Positions 26,327 to 33,340 of a DNA stretch of 64,000 bases are shown one piece after another. Origin of the DNA: Streptomyces parvulus (GTDB lineage: Bacteria > Actinomycetota > Actinomycetes > Streptomycetales > Streptomycetaceae). The notes beneath the pieces were generated by a model, which did no database searches, had not been told where the DNA came from, and was given only the letters and a program-made list of their open reading frames with translations. The stretch lies in NCBI RefSeq assembly GCF_014648855.1, contig NZ_BMRX01000008.1, positions 80,047-144,046 of the forward strand. The letters are read 5' to 3'. The position numbers were made by a program, and so were the translations under genes. Within the stretch, counting starts at the first letter, position 1; each line of letters opens with the position of its first letter.

Positions 26327-28891
26327 CTACTCGGTGGCGATGGCGTTCAGGACGTTCATGCGGCCCGCCCGGAACGCCGGGACCAGGGCGGCGAAGAGGC
26401 CCACGAAGGCCGAGCCGATGAAGACGCCGATGATCGTCGGCCACGGGATGTCGAGGACGTTCAGTCCCTCCAGGGCGAGGAGCTTCTGCGCCGTGGCGCC
26501 CCAGCCCATGCCCAGGCCGAGGCCGAGCAGCGCGCCGAAGAGGGCGATGACGACGGACTCCATGCGGATCATGCGGCGCAGCTGGCGGCGGGAGAGCCCG
26601 ATCGCCCGCATCAGGCCGATCTCGCGGGTCCGCTCGACCACCGAGAGGGCCAGGGTGTTCACGACGCCGAGGACCGCCACGATGATCGCCAGGGCGAGCA
26701 GGCCGTAGACCATGTTCAGCAGCTGGCCCACCTGGTCCTTCAGCTCCTGCTTGTAGTCGGTCTGGTCGGCCACCTGGTACTGCGGGTAGGCGTCCATGGA
26801 CTTCTTCAGCGCCGCGTACGCCTGGTCGCCCCTGCCGTCCTCGGCCTTGGCGAACATGATCGTGTTCGGCGGGACGCTCTCGGCCGGCAGGTACTTCCGC
26901 ATCGTGTCGATGCTCATGTACCGGGCGCCCTGGTCGATGGCCACGTCGTCGCTGGTGATCGCGGCGACCTTGAGCTTCGCCGTCTCGCCGCCCTTGAAGG
27001 CGACCGAGAGGGTGTCGCCGACGTGGACGCCGTGCTTCTCGGCGTAGTCCGAGCCGACGGACATGGCGTCCGGCCCGTAGGCGGCGGAGAGCTTGCCCTC
27101 CGTCGTGGCGCGGCGCACGTCCTCGGCGTAGGTCGGGTCGGCGGCCGTGACGCCTTCGTCGTCGGTCTTGCCGTCGGGCGAGGTCAGGGTGGCGTCGAGC
27201 ATCTTGTAGCGGGTGACGTGCTCCAGGCCGGGCGTGTCCTGCATCGCCTTCTCGGCCTTCGGCACGATCCGCTGGTTGCCCTGGACGATGAAGTCCGCGC
27301 CGACCGTCTTGTCCAGCTCGCTGGTGGCCGAGGCGACCATGGAGGAGCCGACCACCGAGAGGCAGGCGACCAGGGCGAGGCCGATCATCAGGGCCGCGCC
27401 GGTGGCGCCGGTGCGGCGCGGGTTGCGCAGGGCGTTGCGCTCGGCGAGCCGGCCGACGGGACCGAAGGCGCGCAGCAGCACCGCGCTGATGACCCGGACC
27501 ACGAAGCCGGCCAGCAGCGGGCCGATGACGACGAAGCCGATCAGGGAGAGCACGATGCCCGCGCCGAGCATCAGCGAGCCGTCGCTCGCCTTGTCGGCCC
27601 CGGCCGCCGTGAGCAGGGCGGCGGCGCCGGAGCCGGTGAGCACCAGGCCGATCAGGCCGCGGATCCGGCCGACCTTGCCGTCGGCCGGCGTGCCGGCGTC
27701 GCGCAGGGCGGCCATCGGGGAGATCCTGCCCGCGCGGCGGGCCGGGAGGTAGGCGGCCAGGACGGTGACGACGATGCCCAGGACCAGGCCGACCACGGGG
27801 GTCGCCGTCTTGATGGTGAGGTCGTCGGTGGACAGGTTCATCCCCGCGGCGGACATCAGCTTCATCAGGCCGACGGCGATGCCGACACCGGCGGCCACGC
27901 CGAGGACCGAGCCGACGACACCGAGGAAGAGGGCCTCGGTCAGCACGGAGCGGTTGACCTGCCGGCGCGAGGAGCCGATGGCCCGCATCAGGCCGATCTC
28001 GCGGGTGCGCTGCGCGACGAGCATGGAGAAGGTGTTGATGATGAGGAAGATGCCGACCAGGAACGCGATGCCGGCGAAGCCGAGCATGGCGTACTTGATG
28101 ACGTCCATGAACTCGCCGATGCCCTCGCGGTTCTCGTCGGAGTTCTCCTTGGCCGTCTGGACCTTGTAGGGGCCGTCGAGGGCGGCGGCGACGTTCTGCT
28201 TGAGCCGCGCGTCGGAGACCCCGGCCTCGGCGGTGACGTTGAACTGGGTGAACCTGCCGGTGGCGCCGAGCAGTTCGCGCTGGGCGGTGGCCGTGTCGTA
28301 GTAGACGACGGCGGCGCCGGGGTTGGTCACCGTGAAGGAGGCGATGCCGACGATCTTCGCCTTGAAGTCGCCGGTCTGGGCGATGGTGCGCAGTTCGTCG
28401 CCGAGCTTCAGGTCGTGCTTGTCGGCGGTGTCGGCGTCGACCATCACCTCGGTGGGGCCGCGCGGGGCGTGGCCGCTGGTGATCTCCATGGACCGGAGGT
28501 CGTTCCGCGTCCAGTTTCCGGCGATCGTCGGGGCGCCGCTGGTGGCGCCGACGTTGTCGTTGTCGCCGTCGACGACCGTGACGTTCATCGAACTGACGGC
28601 GCCCTCGGCGGACTTGACGCCCTCGGCCGTCCGGGCCTTCTCCAGTGCGGCGGCGGGCAGGGCCTCGGGCACGCCGTTCTGCGGGGTGTCCTCGGCCTTG
28701 GCGTCCTTGGGCATGACCGTCACGTCGGAGGAGGTGACGGCGAAGAGCTTGTCGAAGGTGGTGTTCATCGTGTCGGTGAACACGAGGGTGCCGCACACGA
28801 ACGCCACCGACAGCAGCACCGCCACCGCCGAGAGCGCCATCCGGCCCTTGTGCGCGAAGAAGTTGCGCATCGAGGTCTTGAGGACGGTCAT
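26327..28891 (-). CDS. FtsX-like ABC transporter permease (second copy)
   Basis: An 854-residue double-FtsX permease, paralogous to the one at 3828-6359. It starts MTVLKTSMRNFFAHKGRMALSA, resembling the first copy's MFRTALRNVFAHKARLLMT. One N-terminal helix, a large extracytoplasmic MacB-like domain, four-helix FtsX regions near residues 260-400 and 720-850, with further helices around 440-530. The AQRTREIGLMRAIG and VERTREIGLMRAIGLSRRQ motifs are the cytosolic coupling elements for the ATPase. ATG 28891 overlaps the ATPase stop (ATGA). Substrate unknown. Confidence 0.9.
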   Translation of the reverse strand: MTVLKTSMRNFFAHKGRMALSAVAVLLSVAFVCGTLVFTDTMNTTFDKLFAVTSSDVTVMPKDAKAEDTPQNGVPEALPAAALEKARTAEGVKSAEGAVSSMNVTVVDGDNDNVGATSGAPTIAGNWTRNDLRSMEITSGHAPRGPTEVMVDADTADKHDLKLGDELRTIAQTGDFKAKIVGIASFTVTNPGAAVVYYDTATAQRELLGATGRFTQFNVTAEAGVSDARLKQNVAAALDGPYKVQTAKENSDENREGIGEFMDVIKYAMLGFAGIAFLVGIFLIINTFSMLVAQRTREIGLMRAIGSSRRQVNRSVLTEALFLGVVGSVLGVAAGVGIAVGLMKLMSAAGMNLSTDDLTIKTATPVVGLVLGIVVTVLAAYLPARRAGRISPMAALRDAGTPADGKVGRIRGLIGLVLTGSGAAALLTAAGADKASDGSLMLGAGIVLSLIGFVVIGPLLAGFVVRVISAVLLRAFGPVGRLAERNALRNPRRTGATGAALMIGLALVACLSVVGSSMVASATSELDKTVGADFIVQGNQRIVPKAEKAMQDTPGLEHVTRYKMLDATLTSPDGKTDDEGVTAADPTYAEDVRRATTEGKLSAAYGPDAMSVGSDYAEKHGVHVGDTLSVAFKGGETAKLKVAAITSDDVAIDQGARYMSIDTMRKYLPAESVPPNTIMFAKAEDGRGDQAYAALKKSMDAYPQYQVADQTDYKQELKDQVGQLLNMVYGLLALAIIVAVLGVVNTLALSVVERTREIGLMRAIGLSRRQLRRMIRMESVVIALFGALLGLGLGMGWGATAQKLLALEGLNVLDIPWPTIIGVFIGSAFVGLFAALVPAFRAGRMNVLNAIATE

Positions 28892-29676
28892 GACGTGCGC
28901 CCCCGGGCGTCGAAGTCCTTCATGCGGTCGAGGACGGCTTCGGCGGTCGGGCTCAGCATCTCGTCGACGATCCGGCCGTCGGCGAGGTACAGCACCCGGT
29001 CCGCGTAGCTCGCGGCGACCGGGTCGTGGGTGACCATGACGATGGTCTGGCCCAGTTCGGTGACCGAGCGGCGCAGGAAGCCCAGCACCTCGGCGCCGGC
29101 CCGCGAGTCGAGGTTGCCCGTCGGCTCGTCGCCGAAGATGATCTCGGGCCGGGCGGCCAGGGCCCGGGCCACCGCGACCCGCTGCTGCTGGCCGCCGGAG
29201 AGCTGGGTGGGCCGGTGCTTGAGCCGCCCGGCCAGCCCCACGGTCTCCACGACCCGGTCCAGCCAGGCCTTGTCGTACTTACGGCCGGCGATGTCCATGG
29301 GCAGCGTGATGTTCTCGATCGCGTTGAGCGTCGGGAGCAGGTTGAACGCCTGGAAGATGAAGCCGATCCGGTCCCGGCGCAGCCGCGTGAGCTTCTTGTC
29401 CTTGAGGCCGGTGATCTCGGTCTCGTCGAGGTGGATCTGCCCGCTGGTGACCGTGTCCAGGCCGGCCAGGCAGTGCATCAGCGTGGACTTGCCGGAGCCG
29501 GACGGCCCCATGATGGCGGTGAACTGCCCGCGGGCGATGTCCACGTCCACGTGGTCGAGGGCGACCACGCGCGTCTCACCCGAACCGTAGGCCTTCACGA
29601 CCTGCCGCGCTCGCGCGGCAACGGCCGTACGCCCTCCGGTGCCCCCGTGCGTGGGAATACTTACGGCCGATGTCAT
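28888..29676 (-). CDS. ABC transporter ATP-binding protein (second copy)
   Basis: A 262-residue MacB/LolD-class ATPase with intact Walker A (GPSGSGKST), signature (LSGGQQQRVAVARALAA), Walker B (IIFGDEPTGNLDS) and H-loop (VTHD). It is nearly collinear with the ATPase at 2977-3747. ATG 29676 has AGGAG nine bases upstream; the longer frame lacks one. Translationally coupled to the permease. The upstream 508-base control region, with a 10-bp-phased direct repeat, hints at response-regulator control. Confidence 0.93.
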   Translation of the reverse strand: MTSAVSIPTHGGTGGRTAVAARARQVVKAYGSGETRVVALDHVDVDIARGQFTAIMGPSGSGKSTLMHCLAGLDTVTSGQIHLDETEITGLKDKKLTRLRRDRIGFIFQAFNLLPTLNAIENITLPMDIAGRKYDKAWLDRVVETVGLAGRLKHRPTQLSGGQQQRVAVARALAARPEIIFGDEPTGNLDSRAGAEVLGFLRRSVTELGQTIVMVTHDPVAASYADRVLYLADGRIVDEMLSPTAEAVLDRMKDFDARGRTS

Positions 29677-30184
29677 GTCAAGTCTCCTATGTCGGTCATC
29701 GAGTGAGCCGCCGGTGCCGTCTCGCGCTGTCGCGGGGTGCCGTGCTGCCGTCCCGAAGAGTCTGGCCGGAACCACGGGGCGGGCGCGCTGGTGTTCAGCG
29801 CACTCTTCTGCGGGGGAAAACCCCACCCCCGCGGGTCCGGTCCGCCGCCCCCCAGCGGCGTAAAGCCAGATTAAGGACGCCCCCCGGCCCCTCTCGTCCT
29901 CCGTCGGTACGAACCCTCCCCGAGCCGTAGTACGGAGGTACCCCTAGGGGCTGTCCACCCTTCGGTGGAGCAGTACTCGGGGTCGGTCTCCACCCTTGGA
30001 CGCACCGAGCCTCCACCCTTCCGTCACGTGAGGAGCAAGCGCGCGCACGCCGCCGGGCATACCGACCGTCCAGTTCGGCCAAAAGGCAGCGCAGGAGGTG
30101 ACTGGCGAGTAACGTGCGTGGCTCCCCACCCCCCACCTCCCTGCGGTCCGTCGCTCGGACCCCAGCCGCGCAAGGAGAACCGGG
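29677..30184. other. Divergent control region between ABC transporter and DUF485/symporter operons
   Basis: No gene with a ribosome site. A direct repeat TAAAG-N5-TTAAG with 10-base phasing (29861-29875) lies inside the inverted repeat GGCGT (29857-29861) / ACGCC (29877-29881), a layout typical of OmpR-family binding sites. Further right, three copies of TCCACCCTT occur at 29954, 29989 and 30012. Both sets are candidates for regulatory sites. Confidence 0.45.
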
Positions 30185-30646
30185 ATGACCTACGACCCGT
30201 CCCCGTCGTACCCGCACCACCCGCCACCGGCGCATCAACCGCCGTACCAACCGCCGTACCAGCCGCCCTCTCCACCGCCGTTTCCGCCCCACGCGCCGGC
30301 CCCCCACCAGGCGCCCCACCGGAGCCGGCGGCGCGATCCGCTGGGCAGCCACCGCGACCTGCGGGTGCTGCGCGGCGCCTACCGCTGGCAGCGGCGCACC
30401 GCCACGCTCACCGCGCTCGGCTACTTCACGCTGTTCCTGCTCCTGTCCGCCTACGCGCCCGGCTTCATGACCGGCACCGTCACCGACGGGCTGCCCACCG
30501 GACTGCTGCTCGCCCTGGTCCAGCTGCCGGTCACCTGGCTGGCGATCGCGCTCTACGAGCAGACCGCCCGGCGCCGCGTGGACCCGCTCGCCGACCGCAT
30601 CCGCAAGGAGGCCGAACTGGACGCCCGGCGGGGGGCGGGCCGATGA
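30185..30646 (+). CDS. DUF485 small membrane protein, symporter partner
   Basis: A 153-residue protein with a proline/tyrosine/histidine-rich N terminus (residues 1-50, repeated PPYQPP) and a DUF485 core of two transmembrane helices (about residues 75-97 and 106-127). DUF485 proteins such as E. coli YjcH are encoded next to ActP-type symporters, as here. AAGGAGAACCGGG precedes ATG 30185. Its stop overlaps the start of the symporter gene (ATGA), so the two are coupled. Confidence 0.88.
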   Translation: MTYDPSPSYPHHPPPAHQPPYQPPYQPPSPPPFPPHAPAPHQAPHRSRRRDPLGSHRDLRVLRGAYRWQRRTATLTALGYFTLFLLLSAYAPGFMTGTVTDGLPTGLLLALVQLPVTWLAIALYEQTARRRVDPLADRIRKEAELDARRGAGR

Positions 30647-32253
30647 CGGAGTTCAGCGGCAACGCGCAGACCATGTCCCTGGTCGGCTTCACCGCGGTCG
30701 CCACCGTCACGCTGCTGCTGTGCGTGATGACCGGCCCCGACCGGGACGACCTCGACGAGTTCTACACCGGGTACAGCTCCCTGTCCCCGATGCGCAACGG
30801 CCTCGCGATCGCCGGCGACTACATCTCGGCGGCGTCCGTCCTCGGCACCGGCGGGGTCATCGCCCTGTTCGGCCACGACGGTGTCGTACTGGCGCTCAGC
30901 ACCGCCCTGTCCCTGATGCTGCTGATGTTCCTGCTGGCCGAACCCCTGCGCAACGCGGGCCGGTTCACCATGGGCGACGCGCTCGCCCGCCGGATGCCCG
31001 GCCGGGCCGTGCGGGTCGTCGCCTGCGCGGTCACCCTCGCCGCCCTGCTGCCGCTGATGCTGGTGCAGCTCGCGGGCACCGGCCAGCTGCTCGCCTTCGT
31101 GCTCGGCTTCTCCGGCGAGTCGCTGGAGACCGGGTGCATCATCGGGCTGGGCGTGCTGATGATCAGCTACGCGGCGATCGGCGGCATGAAGGGCACCGCC
31201 CTCATCCAGATCCTCAAGATCGTGATGCTGCTCGGCTCGGGCGCCGTGGTGGCCGTGCTGATCCTGCACCGCTTCGACTGGGACCCCGGCGCGCTGTTCG
31301 GCGCGGCGGCGGACCGCAGCGGGGCCGGCTCGGCCTTCCTGCACTCGGGGCTCCAGTTCGCCGGCGGGCCCCACCCCGACGCGGACATGATCACGGCGCA
31401 CCTGACCGTCGTGCTCGGCGGCGCCTGCCTCCCGCACGTCACCATGCGCATGTACACCGCGTCCTCGGCCCGCCAGGTGCGCCGCTCGATGTCCTGGGCG
31501 GTGTCCAGCGTGGCGCTGTTCGTGCTGGTCGTCACGGTCATCGGCTTCGGCGCGACGGCGCTGGTGGGGCGGGCGGTGGTGGCCGCCGTCGATCCGCAGG
31601 GCAACACCGCCTACCTGCTCGGCTCACAGGCCGCCTTCGGCCCCGAGGTGTCCACCGCCGAAACGTTCCTCTTCACGACGGTCACCACGGCCGTCTTCCT
31701 CACCCTGCTCGCCTCCGTCGGCGGCATGATCCTCGCCTGCGCCAACTCCCTGGCGCACGACGTCTTCGCCACCCGCGTGAGGGAGATGTCGCCGCGCCGC
31801 GAGATGGCCCTCGCCCGGGTCTCCGCGCTGGCCGTCGGGGTCCCCGCGATCATCCTGGCGACCCTGGTCCAGCACCGCAGCCTCCAGCCACTGGTGACGC
31901 TGTCGTTCTGCCTCGGCGCCTCGGCCATAGCCCCCGCCCTGGTCTACGGCCTCTTCTGGCGCCGCTACACCCGCACCGGACTGCTCGCCACCCTCATCGG
32001 CGGCTCGCTGGCCGTCCTGCTGCTGATGCCGGGCACCAACCTGGTCTCGGGTTCACCCGTCTCCGCCTTCCCCGAGGCCGACTTCAACTGGTTCCCGTTC
32101 ACCACGACCGGCCTGGTCTCCATCCCGTTCGGCTTCGCCTGCGGGTGGATCGGCACCATGCTCTCCGGCCGGCGCAAGGCCGAGGAGCAGCGCCGGCAGT
32201 ACGAGGCGGTGGAGGGCTGGATCCTGGCGGGCGCGGTGCGCAGGGGCGGCTGA
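30643..32253 (+). CDS. Sodium:solute symporter (ActP-like)
   Basis: A 536-residue SSS-family permease with about 13 predicted helices. The LSPMRNGLAIAGDYISAASVLGTGG segment near residue 45 and the ...GGMKGTALIQILKIVMLLGSG segment near 180 are family hallmarks. The pairing with DUF485 points to acetate or another short-chain carboxylate as substrate; that is inference. ATG 30643 overlaps the DUF485 stop. A hairpin at 32276-32300 ends the operon. Confidence 0.88.
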   Translation: MTEFSGNAQTMSLVGFTAVATVTLLLCVMTGPDRDDLDEFYTGYSSLSPMRNGLAIAGDYISAASVLGTGGVIALFGHDGVVLALSTALSLMLLMFLLAEPLRNAGRFTMGDALARRMPGRAVRVVACAVTLAALLPLMLVQLAGTGQLLAFVLGFSGESLETGCIIGLGVLMISYAAIGGMKGTALIQILKIVMLLGSGAVVAVLILHRFDWDPGALFGAAADRSGAGSAFLHSGLQFAGGPHPDADMITAHLTVVLGGACLPHVTMRMYTASSARQVRRSMSWAVSSVALFVLVVTVIGFGATALVGRAVVAAVDPQGNTAYLLGSQAAFGPEVSTAETFLFTTVTTAVFLTLLASVGGMILACANSLAHDVFATRVREMSPRREMALARVSALAVGVPAIILATLVQHRSLQPLVTLSFCLGASAIAPALVYGLFWRRYTRTGLLATLIGGSLAVLLLMPGTNLVSGSPVSAFPEADFNWFPFTTTGLVSIPFGFACGWIGTMLSGRRKAEEQRRQYEAVEGWILAGAVRRGG

Positions 32254-32275
32254 CGCCGCGGGCCGCACGGCGGTC

Positions 32276-32300
32276 CCGGGCGGTCTACTCGACCGCCCGG
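32276..32300. terminator. Bidirectional terminator over the stop of the coiled-coil gene
   Basis: CCGGGCGGTC (32276-32285) and GACCGCCCGG (32291-32300) form a 10-bp stem with loop TACTC between the convergent symporter and coiled-coil genes. The 3' end of the coiled-coil gene is inside the hairpin. Confidence 0.75.
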
Positions 32301-33175
32301 CCCGTCAGCGAACTGAGGTTGCTGCGCACGGAGGCCATGTGGGCCTGCAACTCGTCCCACCGCTCCCCGTGTTCGCGCAGCACCCGCTCGGTCTCGCGGA
32401 CGATCTCCTCCTGCCGCACCCGGGCCCCGGCGACCACCTCGGCCGCCCGGGCCCGCGCCTCCTCCTGGGTACGGCGGGCCGCCTCGCCCTCCTCGGCCAG
32501 CGCCCGCTCCGCCTCGCGCACGCCCTCCTCGGCGCGCGCGACCGCCTCCGCGTGGTGCGCGTCCAGCGCCTCGGCCCGCTCCGCCTCGGCCCGCTCCTCG
32601 TCGGCCAGCCGCCCGGCGTGCTCCCGTTCGAGGTCGGCGAGCGTGCCCTCGGCGTGCGCCCGCGCCTCGCGCAGCACGGACAGCACCTCGCCGCGCCCCG
32701 CCTTGACCTCGCGGCGCGCCCCGACGCGCACCTCGTCGGCCTCCGCACGGGCCACGAGCAGCCGCTGCCGGGCCCGTTCGTCCGCCTCCGCGCGCACCGC
32801 GTCGGCCTGCGCCCGGGCCGCCTCCAGCACGCCGTCCGCGTACGCCCGCGCCTCGCGCATCCCGTCCTCGCCCGCGCCGCGCGCCCGCTCCCGCACCGCC
32901 TCGGCCTCCTCCTCACCGAGCCGGAACAGCCGCCGCGCGCCCTCCCCGAGCGCCTCGTAATCCTGCGTGGTGAGCTGAGCGACCTCGTCCCGCAGGTCGT
33001 CCAGGTCCTCCTCCATCTCCCGGGCGAGCACGGTGAGCCGGGCGGCCCGCTCCCAGGCGGCGTCGCGGTCGCCGGAGAGCGCCGCGACGTACTCCTCCAC
33101 CTGCTCCGGACGGTAGCCGCGCTCACGCCCGCGTACGGTCGCGAATCCGTCGTCAGTCGCCGCTGCGCTGCTCAT
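32285..33175 (-). CDS. Long coiled-coil protein with DivIVA-like N-terminal motif
   Basis: A 296-residue, Ala/Glu/Arg-rich protein that is almost entirely coiled coil (about residues 45-285). The N terminus, GFATVRGRERGYRPEQVEEYVAAL, resembles the lipid-binding start of DivIVA-family proteins. Streptomyces homologues are often labelled cellulose-binding protein from an early study, which says little about the role. Polar-growth or cytoskeletal scaffolding (as for DivIVA, Scy, FilP) is a reasonable guess only. ATG 33175 has AGGGGTGA upstream; the ATG three codons earlier is less well placed. Confidence 0.8.
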   Translation of the reverse strand: MSSAAATDDGFATVRGRERGYRPEQVEEYVAALSGDRDAAWERAARLTVLAREMEEDLDDLRDEVAQLTTQDYEALGEGARRLFRLGEEEAEAVRERARGAGEDGMREARAYADGVLEAARAQADAVRAEADERARQRLLVARAEADEVRVGARREVKAGRGEVLSVLREARAHAEGTLADLEREHAGRLADEERAEAERAEALDAHHAEAVARAEEGVREAERALAEEGEAARRTQEEARARAAEVVAGARVRQEEIVRETERVLREHGERWDELQAHMASVRSNLSSLTGRAVE

Positions 33176-33273
33176 GCTGATCACCCCTGTGGTGAACCTG
33201 CCGCACTAAATGGACTTAACCGACTTTATGGATCGGACGTAAGCCCTCATAATGCGACACACCGCACGCAAAG

Positions 33274-33315
33274 GGCGGGGCCCGGTCGCCTCACCGGTCG
33301 ACCGGGCCCCGCCCT
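33274..33315 (-). terminator. Terminator after the deaminase/SUKH-4 gene
   Basis: GGGCGGGGCCCGGTC (33274-33288) pairs perfectly with GACCGGGCCCCGCCC (33301-33315), loop 12 bases, followed by CTTTGCG on the minus strand. It lies 26 bases beyond the stop codon at 33341. Confidence 0.8.
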
Positions 33316-33340
33316 CCGTCGCGTCAGGAACGCCGCCGCC

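Noticed and set aside
26306..29008. 900-residue plus-strand open frame opposite the second permease
   Set aside because: Same reason; the minus-strand FtsX protein is certain.
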